Assembly: GCF_004376845.1 (NCBI RefSeq)
Contig: NZ_SNUW01000002.1
Location: 412,927-476,926, forward strand
Length of the DNA stretch: 64,000 nt
DNA from: Psychromonas algarum
GTDB taxonomy: Bacteria; Pseudomonadota; Gammaproteobacteria; Enterobacterales; Psychromonadaceae
Direction: 5' to 3'
Shown: piece by piece, positions 9,836-18,436 of the stretch
Layout of the letters: each line of letters starts with the position of its first letter
How positions within the stretch are numbered: the first letter of the stretch is position 1
Made by a program: the position numbers and the translations under genes
The notes under the pieces: model-generated
Seen by the model: the letters and a program-made list of their open reading frames with translations, nothing else
Told to the model about the DNA's origin: nothing
Databases searched by the model: none

Positions 9836-10715
9836 TAAAAGCAGTGACGTGGTACTAGTAGTTGATGACTCACCCGAATCATTAGGCATGCTCAATGTCG
9901 CCCTAAATAGTCAAGGTTATACGGCATTAGTGGCATTAAGTGGTCAGCAGGCATTGGCCATTGCCGAAAAAGTACCGCCCGATGTAGTGTTATTAGACGC
10001 CATGATGCCAGAGATGGATGGTTTTGAAACTTGTCGACGTTTAAAAGAAATTCTACCTAATACGCCCATTATTTTTATGACCGGCTTAACCGACGTAGAA
10101 GATATCGTAAAAGGTATTGAAGCAGGCGGTGTTGATTATGTCACTAAACCTATTTCTCCCGATGAAGTGATTGTGCGTATTAAACGTCATGTTGCAACTG
10201 CAAAACTTGCGTTAAGTGCACAAGATGCCTTAGACCACGCAGGTAAAAATGTATTTTGTGTGAGTGAATTAGGACGACTCTCTTGGGCAACACCACACGT
10301 ACATGAATTAATCGAAGAAATATCTGAAGGTAATTACAGTCCTTGGGCAACCTTAGCACCACTCATTGAAAAATGGTTATTAACCGATACCAGCAAAGAT
10401 CTTCATCTGCATTGTTTTTCAGAAACAATGAGCATTGCTTACGAACGACAACAACAGCAAATGCATTTGTTACGTATCGTACAAGTTAAAGTTGAAAAAT
10501 CACCTAGCGATTTAAAAGATAAATTACCTATTACCAAGCGCGAATCTGAAGTTTTATATTGGGTTTCTTACGGTAAAACTAGCTGGGAAATTTCTCAGAT
10601 TTTAGAAATGAGCCCACGAACAGTAAACAAGCACCTAGAGCAAATTTATAGGAAGCTAGGGGTTGATAATAGAACATCGGCGGCAGCGATTGCATTAAGA
10701 ATTTTAGAGGGGTAG
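9828..10715 (+). CDS. LuxR/NarL-type response regulator, partner of the NCS1-kinase
   Basis: This 295-residue protein has an N-terminal receiver domain (residues ~1-125; phospho-acceptor D57 in LLDAMMPEMDGFE, conserved TGLTD and VDYVTKPISP). A middle linker of unknown fold (~130-220) leads to a LuxR-type helix-turn-helix (~228-290; LPITKRESEVLYWVSYG, SPRTVNKHLEQIYRKLGV). Its start overlaps the kinase stop by 8 bp, so the two are translationally coupled and almost certainly a cognate pair. It probably regulates the divergent urt operon, though direct evidence is limited to repeats in the promoter region. A terminator-like hairpin follows. Confidence 0.9.
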   Translation: MDNKSSDVVLVVDDSPESLGMLNVALNSQGYTALVALSGQQALAIAEKVPPDVVLLDAMMPEMDGFETCRRLKEILPNTPIIFMTGLTDVEDIVKGIEAGGVDYVTKPISPDEVIVRIKRHVATAKLALSAQDALDHAGKNVFCVSELGRLSWATPHVHELIEEISEGNYSPWATLAPLIEKWLLTDTSKDLHLHCFSETMSIAYERQQQQMHLLRIVQVKVEKSPSDLKDKLPITKRESEVLYWVSYGKTSWEISQILEMSPRTVNKHLEQIYRKLGVDNRTSAAAIALRILEG

Positions 10716-10730
10716 AAGTTTATTCAGCAG

Positions 10731-10756
10731 TAAAGGATGACTGAGTGATCCTTTTT
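10731..10756 (+). terminator. Rho-independent terminator after the response regulator
   Basis: Inverted arms AAGGAT / ATCCTT with a short loop are followed by a T-rich run, 16 bp after the regulator's stop codon. Confidence 0.6.
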
Positions 10757-11467
10757 CTCGTTCCCATGATCTTCGTGGGAATACATATTGTTTATGCCTC
10801 GTTCCCATGGTCCTCCGTGGGAATGCATATTTTAGAACGTTGGTGATTTCAACAGTAAGATTCGTCTGCGCTCATTAACACTACATTAATAATTTTTTGC
10901 TTGGTATTCCGCCCTGTCGGCGTGTTCATTTTCTTTATACGAACAAAAAAAACGAACCAAAAGAAAATCGCCCCAATCGTTTTTTAATCTGAATAAATAA
11001 CAGCCTTCTTAACGCACCGCTCATACGCCACGTCCGTGTTGCGAGCTGAGCTAGCTACGGCATCCTTGCCTCCACTTGCTAAAGGCAGTGATTGATTCAG
11101 AAAAACTCAACGGGGGAATGGATGTAGCCACATTGAGTAAAGCTTTATTACTTGAGAAAGCTCAACGGTTAGATTGACGTAGCCGCACTGAATATCGTTG
11201 GGGGGCAGGATTCATCCTGCCATTGTTTTTTAATACTACTTTGAAAAATATTAAAATATTTTTAACTAACTCTATTCTGCATTTCCGTTGTTAATACGAA
11301 GCAATACTATCGCCCCACATGATAACGGTATAACTTTTGCCTTTAATCCATTGATTCGTGATATGCACAGAGTATTATTACTGTAATTTTAATAAATTAA
11401 ACTATCCTGCATTTCCACTGGATATACGGGATGATTCTGCTTAATTATACTGTGATGTAAATAGACT
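10757..11467. repeat. Repeat-rich gene-free stretch
   Basis: No convincing gene is visible here. Two copies of a palindromic repeat (TCGTTCCCATG...CGTGGGAAT) lie at 10757-10783 and 10800-10826. This is a type of short dispersed repeat seen in many marine proteobacteria. Near 11100 and 11160 are two similar segments (CTCAACGG... then TAGCC[AG]CA...). At 11204-11221 is a perfect palindrome core GGCAGGATTCATCCTGCC that recurs at 19065, 20549 and 59014 onward. The region looks like accumulated repeat debris next to a decayed insertion sequence. Confidence 0.6.
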
Positions 11468-11777
11468 ATGAGTACATATTTTTATACATGGAATCCAAAT
11501 AAATGGCATTGGAGTGATTTACAAGAGGCTATTTATCGCGTCAAAATAATGAAACATATGATATGTATTGGAGCTGCGGTAACACAAAACGCCTCTCTAT
11601 TGGTGATATGTTTTTTTAATGAAACTTGGTGTTGAACCAAAAGGTGTAATTGGTTGTGGTTATATTTCATCAGAGCCATATGACCTGCCTCAGCGGGATG
11701 AAATAAAACTCTATTCCGAAGGTAGGTCTAAAACTGTCACATATACGTATATGGACTCCACGTATTTTACAATATGA
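11468..11777 (+). pseudogene. Frameshifted remnant of an EVE/PUA-like DNA-binding (HNH-nuclease-associated) protein
   Basis: Translation from the ATG at 11468 gives MSTYFYTWNPNKWHWSDL. After a frame change around 11545 it reads YWSCGNTKRLSIGDMFF, and after a second change in a T7 run near 11610-11617 it reads FLMKLGVEPKGVIGCGYI. Joined together, these match the pattern of an N-terminal EVE/PUA-like domain found on some HNH endonucleases and restriction-type proteins (W-x-C-G-x-T-K-x-I-x-x-GD, then K-G-x-I-x-x-G). The remainder is missing: the frame ends at the left inverted repeat of the adjacent insertion sequence. The family call is from memory of the motif pattern. The broken reading frame is directly visible. 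Confidence 0.5.
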
Positions 11778-13067
11778 TTTTTCATAAACATTAAGATGCG
11801 GTCGTATATACGGCTTTTAGTGAAAGAGCTACTTTCTAGCCTATGATGTTTGCGCACCTGCTATCTAACAGTCTTAATGACTTTCGCAATGGACAGGTTT
11901 TTAACAGGTTGGTCTTACCGTTTATGCTTCATCATTATTGTAAAAAATTTGGTGATTGTTGTTTTTCTTATACTTACTATATTACTAAAATTTGCTGTTC
12001 ATATTTATTCTCATAACGTAGCATTGCCCAGGCGGCTCTAACCATTTTATTTGCCAATGCGATACAACTTAGTTTAATGCCAGCACGTTCAACTAACTTT
12101 ATAAGCCATGCTTGCTTGGCTGTTTTGGGCACCTCTGGCAACCGACAGATATAAGACAGCGCCCTTGATACAAAGCTGACCTCAGTTCTTTAATTCCACC
12201 TGCACGATCAATTCCAGTCATAAACACTTTACCGCCGGAACTATGCTGTTTAGGGTTAATCCAATAAATGCTGATGCTTCACGGCCATTTTTGAACTGTT
12301 TTCCATCACCAATTGAGGAATACAACATACCTGCATAAACTTCAGCAACACCTTCTAAATCCATTAATGCTTTACAGGGCTGTAATTGACGAACCAAAGC
12401 GTTTTTGGTTTTAATTAACAGAGCTAACTCTGTTTTTAAGTTCAAATATGTCACCCAAAGTTGGTTGACGACTGACTGTAAACACTTTGGTAATAAGTTC
12501 GCTTCATCAAGCGTTTCCAGTACCGCTTTCGTTAAGCCTTTAACGCCAACTTTACTGACAATGCCATATTCGTATAACAACATACAGGGGGGGTCAAAGC
12601 GGTAATACTACGAGACAAAAACAGTCGGCTTGTATCTAATGTTTGTATCGTTTGCTGTTCTTCGCTTTTAGGTTTACTTGTTTTCAACCCTATCTGTAAT
12701 GATGCATTGGCAATTGCTAAGGCATCATTAGCATCTGTTTTTATGGCCTTGTAAAAAGCCTTTTACTTTTTTAGAGCTAATAACACGTACATCATGACCA
12801 AATTGCTCAGCGTATCGCCCCCAATAATGGTTACTGCCACAGCCTTCTATCGCAACAACAGTTGGTTTTGCTTTTGCTAGTAATTCTTTAAGTTTTTGAC
12901 GGCTAACAGCTTTATTACTTACTAACTCGCATGTTTGCTAATTTGGCAAACCTGAATGATATTTTTAGCTAAATCAATTCCAAAGATAGTAGATTTCAAC
13001 ATAATATGGTCTCCTAAGTAGTTACAGCAACTCTAGACTACTTGCTAGAGTTGTGGAGTCCATACAT
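11747..13067. mobile_element. Decayed IS110-family element with 15-bp imperfect inverted ends
   Basis: A degenerate IS110-type transposase (11977-13002, minus) is flanked by inverted repeats: GTATATGGACTCCAC at 11747-11761 and the reverse complement of ATGTATGGACTCCAC at 13053-13067 (13 of 15 matching). The resulting ~1.32-kb span is the usual size for the family; the IS1111 branch of IS110 does carry inverted repeats. The left end cuts a nuclease-type gene remnant. The element is probably inactive because its transposase has several frameshifts. Exact ends are uncertain. Confidence 0.5.
11977..13002 (-). pseudogene. IS110-family transposase, broken by frameshifts
   Basis: On the minus strand from 13002 the sequence starts MLKSTIFGIDLAKNIIQVCQ, the RuvC-like DEDD start of IS110 transposases. 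It continues in a second frame with AIEGCGSNHYWGR and VKGFLQGHK, then in a third with TDANDALAIANASLQ. A longer intact piece (12583-12218) covers the transposase_20-like centre with LEGVAEVYAGMLYSSIGDG. The C-terminal end reads IALANKMVRAAWAML and stops at 11977. At least three frameshifts and a small deletion around 12590 make it non-functional. Both catalytic halves are recognisable. Confidence 0.85.
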
Positions 13068-13183
13068 CGACTTACGACAGAAGCCCTAGGCAGTCAAAAA
13101 CACTGACGAATTATTTTTATCAAGCTACCTCTTAAAAGTATTTTTGTACTAAGAGGTAGTTTGTTATGACTTAATCTCACCAA

Positions 13184-13999
13184 TCATAAGTTCGGGACAT
13201 TAGGCAATAAAAAATGCTCTAATGCAGATTTTATGACTGATCGCGCTATATCTGCTTTTTTATCATCCCAATATAGTGGGCTTAGTTCTGTCATGTAGCT
13301 AGACTGTGCAAGTTCCAACTGAATGGCATGAATTCCTTTGTTTGGTTGACCATAATGACGGGTTATATAACCTCCCTTGTAACGCCCATTTACTACATGG
13401 GTAAAAGTAGAGGAGTTTGATAGCTCACTAACGACTAACTCAAGCCTTTCTAGTGCACAGCTTTTGCCACTGTTAGTACCAAAATTAAAATCTGGTAGCG
13501 TCCCTTTGAAGTGAAGAGGTAAAACAGAGCGAATAGAATGAGCATCCCATAATTGAACATGTCCATGCATTGTTTTTAGGCGTTTTAATTCCTGCTGAAC
13601 ACAGTCATGCCAAGGTTGCCAATATAGCTCTCTACGGCGTGAAATTTCATCTTCTGTTAATTCATGGTCATTATAATAAATAGGCTCTCCATCAAAGGTT
13701 TCAAGCGGGCAAAGTGAGGTTGTAGTTTGTCCTGGATATAGGCTTTGATTATCAGGAGGTCTGTTTAAATCGACTACGTAGCGAGAAAACTTGGCGATAA
13801 TAATCGTTACATCTAATGCTTTGGCAAAATTGTATAATCGTTCTAAATGCCAGTCTGTATCGATCAGGCTTAGGCCTGTGTTATTGAGATGTATGCGGAT
13901 ATTATCTGGAATTTTCGTTCCCACATGCGGCATTGTGATGATTAATGGCTGGTTCCCTCGATGTATTTCAAAAATAGATGCAGGCTCAATCATTTTCAT
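13184..13999 (-). CDS. hutG: N-formylglutamate deformylase HutG
   Basis: This 271-residue protein belongs to the N-formylglutamate amidohydrolase family: HRGNQPLIITMPHVGTKIPDN near the start, DTDWHLERLYNFA, VVDLNRPP and LWDAHSIRS. It hydrolyses N-formyl-L-glutamate to glutamate and formate, the last step of the HutF-dependent histidine degradation route. A longer frame extends upstream to 14224, but that part lies inside hutF. The start at 13999 (or 13993) gives the normal family length and overlaps the hutF stop by up to 14 bp, which indicates translational coupling. Confidence 0.9.
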   Translation of the reverse strand: MKMIEPASIFEIHRGNQPLIITMPHVGTKIPDNIRIHLNNTGLSLIDTDWHLERLYNFAKALDVTIIIAKFSRYVVDLNRPPDNQSLYPGQTTTSLCPLETFDGEPIYYNDHELTEDEISRRRELYWQPWHDCVQQELKRLKTMHGHVQLWDAHSIRSVLPLHFKGTLPDFNFGTNSGKSCALERLELVVSELSNSSTFTHVVNGRYKGGYITRHYGQPNKGIHAIQLELAQSSYMTELSPLYWDDKKADIARSVIKSALEHFLLPNVPNL

Positions 14000-15365
14000 A
14001 TTCCAAATATTTATTTCTAAGTGCACAAAGTGCTTCTGGTAATGGGTACCTTGGCTGTGATGTGGTATCAATAAGAAGTTTTCCTGCCGACCATACTCTA
14101 CGGATACTATCTTTATGAGAATCTGCAAAAATATATTGACTAAGAATAAAGTCACCACTTTTATTTGCATGAGTGAATTGTTGATTAGCGAGTTCAATAA
14201 AATCTGCTCGATAGCCGACTTCAATTTTACCGACTTTCAAACCACTCGCTTTTTCTCCTCCTACAAGTGCTTGTTGATATAAATTTGTTGCAACGTGTGG
14301 TTCATTGGGACTACTTGCTATATTGCGTTGGCGATGTAGTAAACGTTGTCCATATTCCAATAACATTAACTCTTCTCTTGCATCAATCAATATATTGCTA
14401 TCAGAGCCAATTCCCCATGTACCTATATGTTGGCCATAAGTCACATAGTCAAAGATGCCATCCCCTAGATTAGCCTCTGTTATTGGGCATAACGCAACCG
14501 TTGCCTCACATTGGGCGATGGCTTTTAACTCTTCTTTATCAAAATGTGTGCCGTGAACTAAGCACCATTTATCATCTACATCGCATATGCTTTGTAAAAA
14601 ATTAAAAGGCCTTTTTCCTGTGAAAGCGAGGCAATCTTCTACTTCCTTTATTTGTTCTGAAATATGAATATGAACAGGTGCTTCAGGCGATAAATGCTTG
14701 ATTCTTTCTACCAAGGTTTTTAAATCTGCACCACTCACTGCGCGTAACGAGTGTGGGGCAATGCCTAATGCAAAACCTGCTCGTTGTGATTGCTGAAATA
14801 GTTTATTCCATCGTTTTAGGTAAGCATCGAGGGATAAAGCAAAACGTTGTTGGCTTTTTTCACAATCGGCTTTATCAAAACCTGCTCGATTATAATAAAC
14901 AGGTAATAATGTTAAACCGATGCCACTTTTATTTGCTGCGTTAATTAAACTGTCAAAAAAAGCGTTACTATTTTTGTATGGCTGTCCGTTTACATCATTA
15001 TGCAAGTAATTAAACTCACAGACGGAGGTGTAACCTGCTGCTAACATTTCTGAATAGAGGTGGGTTGCTATGGCCTCTAGTTGTTCTGGTGTGATTTTAT
15101 CTGCTAACGCGTACATTAATTTACGCCAACTCCAGAAACTGTCTTGTTCAGTGGAACGATACTCAGTGAGCCCTGCGCACAATCTCTGGAATGCATGCGA
15201 ATGAATGTTAGGCATACCGGCGACGATAGTATGTGCTTTTTCTCCTGTGTATCCTTCTGGTATTAACCCGATACTGGTAATTATGCCGGTATCATCCCAT
15301 TGTATTAATTTGTCCTTAGCCCACCCCGATGACAGAAGAAGTTGTTGTACGGCTAGTTGTCCCAT
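13986..15365 (-). CDS. hutF: Formimidoylglutamate deiminase HutF
   Basis: This 459-residue amidohydrolase-superfamily enzyme has the metal-binding HxH pair at H55/H57 (GMPNIHSHAFQRL). It also has VHIHISEQ, LVHGTHFD, the LCPITEANLGDGIFD segment and a GSDSNILIDAREEL segment characteristic of HutF. It converts N-formimino-L-glutamate to N-formylglutamate and ammonia. It sits between an amino-acid importer ATPase (14-bp gap) and hutG. The other hut genes (hutH, hutU, hutI) are absent from this window. Confidence 0.93.
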   Translation of the reverse strand: MGQLAVQQLLLSSGWAKDKLIQWDDTGIITSIGLIPEGYTGEKAHTIVAGMPNIHSHAFQRLCAGLTEYRSTEQDSFWSWRKLMYALADKITPEQLEAIATHLYSEMLAAGYTSVCEFNYLHNDVNGQPYKNSNAFFDSLINAANKSGIGLTLLPVYYNRAGFDKADCEKSQQRFALSLDAYLKRWNKLFQQSQRAGFALGIAPHSLRAVSGADLKTLVERIKHLSPEAPVHIHISEQIKEVEDCLAFTGKRPFNFLQSICDVDDKWCLVHGTHFDKEELKAIAQCEATVALCPITEANLGDGIFDYVTYGQHIGTWGIGSDSNILIDAREELMLLEYGQRLLHRQRNIASSPNEPHVATNLYQQALVGGEKASGLKVGKIEVGYRADFIELANQQFTHANKSGDFILSQYIFADSHKDSIRRVWSAGKLLIDTTSQPRYPLPEALCALRNKYLEYEND

Positions 15366-15379
15366 AAAATATTCCTCTA

Positions 15380-16135
15380 TTAGGCATTTAGTACGGTATG
15401 TAAAAATTCTTGTGTACGTGGATGTTTAGGAGCTGTAAAAAAATCATCAGGCTTTCCTTGCTCAATGATGATGCCGTTATCTATCATTACTACGCGGTCA
15501 GCAACTTCTCTTGCAAAATTCATTTCATGCGTTACAACAACCATGGTCATGCCATCCTTTGCTAATAATTTCATTACTTGTAGTACTTCTCCCACCAGTT
15601 CAGGATCGAGTGCGGATGTTGGTTCGTCGAATAAAAGAACCGATGGTTTCATTGCTAGAGCTCGTGCTATAGCAACGCGTTGCTTCTGCCCCCCAGATAA
15701 ATTTGCGGGCATTGCATTGGCTTTATTCGCTAAACCTACTTTTTCAAGTAATGCCATTGCTGTTTTTTTCGAATTTTCTTTTGTTGCTATTTTTAGAGTG
15801 ACAGGCGCGACACTGATGTTTTCGATTACACTCAAATGTGGAAACAAGTTAAATGATTGAAATACCATTCCTACATCTTGGCGTAATTCATTTAATTCAT
15901 CATCACCTAACAATACTCCGTCATTTAATAGCTTTTGGCCACATACTGAGATATCACCTTCTTGAGCAATTTCTAAACCGCTGCAGCAGCGCAACAGGGT
16001 ACTTTTACCTGATCCGCTTGGACCAATTAGCACTACAACTTCACCTGAATTAACAGAAAAATCAACATTCTTTAATACCTGATTATCACCATAAAACTTA
16101 TTGATCTTTTCTAAAGTGACAGCTTTATATTTCAT
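15380..16135 (-). CDS. Polar amino-acid ABC transporter ATP-binding protein
   Basis: This 251-residue ATPase is of the GlnQ/HisP class: Walker [10 protein letters not shown] near residue 37, Q-loop [14 protein letters not shown], signature [15 protein letters not shown], Walker [15 protein letters not shown], and [11 protein letters not shown]. It energises the permease encoded 15 bp upstream (16151-16819). The substrate cannot be read from the ATPase. The downstream hutFG genes suggest histidine or a histidine breakdown product such as formiminoglutamate. Confidence 0.9.
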   Translation of the reverse strand: MKYKAVTLEKINKFYGDNQVLKNVDFSVNSGEVVVLIGPSGSGKSTLLRCCSGLEIAQEGDISVCGQKLLNDGVLLGDDELNELRQDVGMVFQSFNLFPHLSVIENISVAPVTLKIATKENSKKTAMALLEKVGLANKANAMPANLSGGQKQRVAIARALAMKPSVLLFDEPTSALDPELVGEVLQVMKLLAKDGMTMVVVTHEMNFAREVADRVVMIDNGIIIEQGKPDDFFTAPKHPRTQEFLHTVLNA

Positions 16136-16150
16136 GTTATCTCCTAAAAG

Positions 16151-16819
16151 CTAGTTTGCTTGTGATTTTAATTGGCGGTTTTCAAAGCTTCTTAAAATGA
16201 AGGTCGAAATATTAGTCAAGACAAAATAAATGACTGCAATAACTAAGTAAGTCTCCAGGTCTCGGTAGGATGTACTGATAATATTGGTACCTTCATGCAT
16301 AAGATCATGGATTGTAATCAATGAAATCAATGCTGAATTTTTGATTAAGGCTATAAATTCATTACCAAGAGGGGGCAACATACGAACAATTGCTTGTGGA
16401 ATGATAATTTTTGTCATCCCCTGACGCTTACTCATACCTAGAGAGCGCGCTGCTTCCATTTGACCCTTTTCAATAGACTGAATTGCCCCCCTTACGATTT
16501 CAGAAATATATGCGCTGGAATAAAGACTTAATCCTAAAATACCGCAAAGAAATGATGGCAGCATTATGCCTACACGGGGGAGACCGTAATACCAAATGAA
16601 TAATTGAACTAATAATGGCGTACCTCGTATTACTGAAACATAAACGTTAAAAAAACAACTTAATACAGAGTTTCCATTACTGCGTACTACGCCAATGAGC
16701 ATACCTATCACACATGCAATAATAAGAGATATGATCGTTACTGATATGGTTATCATCGTGCCATCTAGCAGTGCAGGAAAGCTTTCGATGACAGGGGTAA
16801 AATCTAGATCTAAACCCAT
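16151..16819 (-). CDS. Polar amino-acid ABC transporter permease
   Basis: This 222-residue inner-membrane protein of the HisM/GlnP type has about five hydrophobic segments. The LLVQLFIWYYGLPRVGI segment lies near residue 72, and the cytoplasmic EAARSLGMSKRQGMTKIIIPQAI loop (the ATPase-coupling EAA motif) near residue 141. Only one permease gene is present, so the membrane unit is probably a homodimer. It lies 36 bp after the binding-protein gene. Confidence 0.9.
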   Translation of the reverse strand: MGLDLDFTPVIESFPALLDGTMITISVTIISLIIACVIGMLIGVVRSNGNSVLSCFFNVYVSVIRGTPLLVQLFIWYYGLPRVGIMLPSFLCGILGLSLYSSAYISEIVRGAIQSIEKGQMEAARSLGMSKRQGMTKIIIPQAIVRMLPPLGNEFIALIKNSALISLITIHDLMHEGTNIISTSYRDLETYLVIAVIYFVLTNISTFILRSFENRQLKSQAN

Positions 16820-16855
16820 AACTTTTTCCTTAAAATGTTTTAAATAGAAATATAA

Positions 16856-17590
16856 TTACGATGCCGGAAACCACTTCTGGTAAATTTTTTCGTAAGAACC
16901 ATCTAATTGCATTTCAGTAATTACTTGATTAATTTGATCTTTTAAATTACCCGTACCTTTTTTAACGGCAATACCATATTTCTCTGTTGTTAGTTGTTCT
17001 GGTAGAATTTTTACACCGCCACGCGCGTTTGCATAGGTATAAGCGGCTGGCTTTCCTGTTACTGAAGCATCGGCTCTGCCAATTGACACAAGATTAAACA
17101 TTTGCTGGTTTTTCTCGACTTCAATGAGTTTAGTTTCTGGAAAGTGTTCCTTAAGGTAAGCGACTGATTTTGTACCTATTTGCACACTTACTTTTTTCCC
17201 TTTCAGATCTTGTGCCGATTTAATGGAATTATCACCTTCTTTCGCCACCACGACCAAACCTCCGGATAAATAGCTTTCTGTAAAGTCCACTACTTTAGCG
17301 CGAGCTTCGGTAATATAAATGCCAGAAATGGCGACATCAGCACGCCCAGAAACAAGGCTAGGAATCAAACCTTTAAAGTCTACTTGCACCCATTTGATCG
17401 TTTTATCAAGGCGTTTACCCACTTCATTAAATAGTTCGATATCAAAGCCGGTTAGTTTGCCATCTTGCTTAAATTCAAGCGGAGGGAAGGTCGCATCTGT
17501 CACGACAGTCAGTGACGTTGCATTGCTAATTCCAACTAGCGATATAGACAGTAATAATGCTGAAATAATTGATGTGATTATTTTTTTCAT
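16856..17590 (-). CDS. Polar amino-acid ABC transporter substrate-binding protein
   Basis: This ~244-residue periplasmic binding protein (SBP family 3) has a Sec signal peptide (MKKIITSIISALLLSISLVG...SNA). The mature start is LTVVTDATFPPLEFKQDGKLTGFDIELFNEVGK, followed by RADVAISGIYITEARAKVVDFTESY. These are the classic features of GlnH/HisJ-like receptors. The start at 17590 is preferred over an in-frame ATG at 17608 because a Shine-Dalgarno-like AAGGAAA precedes it and the signal peptide begins there. It is the first transport gene after the IclR regulator. Confidence 0.9.
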   Translation of the reverse strand: MKKIITSIISALLLSISLVGISNATSLTVVTDATFPPLEFKQDGKLTGFDIELFNEVGKRLDKTIKWVQVDFKGLIPSLVSGRADVAISGIYITEARAKVVDFTESYLSGGLVVVAKEGDNSIKSAQDLKGKKVSVQIGTKSVAYLKEHFPETKLIEVEKNQQMFNLVSIGRADASVTGKPAAYTYANARGGVKILPEQLTTEKYGIAVKKGTGNLKDQINQVITEMQLDGSYEKIYQKWFPAS

Positions 17591-17621
17591 GGTGATTTCC
17601 TTTCTCATTGATTAATTAAAT

Positions 17622-18344
17622 TTACTTTTTTGTAACCATTTGTGCTGCTATTTGTGTCTTTTGAATGAATTGATTTTTGTTTGCTTCTGCTCTTGAAATA
17701 GGCGCCATTAATGAAATACAGCTATAGATTGCGTTATCTGGAAATAATGAAATAGGTGCACTGACTCCCCATATTCCATTGTCTAATTCACTTTCACTCG
17801 TGGCATAGCCTTGCTTATTTATTTGTAACAATTCCTTGAATAATTCAGCTTGCTTAATGTGGCTTTTTTCTAACTTTTTAATCGCACTTATCTGTTTGTC
17901 TTTATTAAATTGTGCGAGTAAACATTTTGCAGTGGCGCCTCGATTCAATTTAATTGAGCTATTCTTCTCTATGGAACATCGAAGAGCACTAGAACCTTCG
18001 ATCATTTGTACGCAGAATACGAAATCTTCATATACGATATTAATTGCTACAGTTTCACCAGTTACTTGATTCAAGTATTGCAAAGCACTTTGTGAGCATG
18101 ATTTTAATAAATGGATATAATTATTTTTTTTGCTTAATTGAAGGGCGGTGACGCCGGCATAATATCTTCCTTCTATTTCGCACATTAACCCCCAACGTTT
18201 TAAATATCCTAACTGTCGATAAAGTGTACTTTTTGAAAAACCTGAAATTTGCATAAAGTCATTTGCCGTTAATGGTTCGTTATACTCTGCTAATATCTTT
18301 AGCAGAAATAAATTTTTTTCTTGTGATGAAATGCTTTCATTCAT
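17622..18344 (-). CDS. IclR-family transcriptional regulator
   Basis: This 240-residue protein has an N-terminal winged helix (residues ~10-70; LTANDFMQISGFSKSTLYRQLGYLKRWGLM). An IclR effector domain follows (~75-240; TGETVAINIVYEDFVFCVQ, LNRGATAKCLLA, GYATSESELDNGIWGVSAPI). It is the first gene of the operon that also holds the ABC importer, hutF and hutG, with 31 bp to the binding-protein gene. It probably senses the transported compound or a product. A palindromic candidate operator and a sigma-54-like promoter lie upstream. Confidence 0.88.
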   Translation of the reverse strand: MNESISSQEKNLFLLKILAEYNEPLTANDFMQISGFSKSTLYRQLGYLKRWGLMCEIEGRYYAGVTALQLSKKNNYIHLLKSCSQSALQYLNQVTGETVAINIVYEDFVFCVQMIEGSSALRCSIEKNSSIKLNRGATAKCLLAQFNKDKQISAIKKLEKSHIKQAELFKELLQINKQGYATSESELDNGIWGVSAPISLFPDNAIYSCISLMAPISRAEANKNQFIQKTQIAAQMVTKK

Positions 18345-18386
18345 GACTAACGAACCTTAAAAAATTAAATATGTTTATTAAACAAA

Positions 18387-18403
18387 AGCATAGGTTGTGC
18401 CAA
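18387..18403 (-). promoter_or_regulatory. rpoN site: Candidate sigma-54 promoter of the IclR-importer-hutFG operon
   Basis: On the minus strand the sequence reads TTGGCACAACCTATGCT. It has GG and GC separated by exactly 10 bp and matches the -24 element fully, with a weaker -12 element. Transcription would begin near 18376, ~32 bp before the IclR start codon. Nitrogen-linked histidine genes are often RpoN-dependent, which fits. No activator site was identified. Confidence 0.4.
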
Positions 18404-18415
18404 TATATAAAACTA

Positions 18416-18436
18416 GGAATCCCGCATTCTGGGACC
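18416..18436. promoter_or_regulatory. Palindromic candidate operator upstream of the IclR gene
   Basis: The sequence GGAATCCCGCATTCTGGGACC has inverted arms TCCC/GGGA around a 7-bp centre. It lies 70-90 bp before the IclR start and just upstream of the sigma-54-like element. Autoregulation by IclR is a plausible reading, but the site is seen only once. Confidence 0.35.

Noticed and set aside
14000..14224. N-terminal extension of hutG
   Set aside because: It lies entirely inside the hutF frame and lacks homology to HutG; the start at 13999 fits family length.
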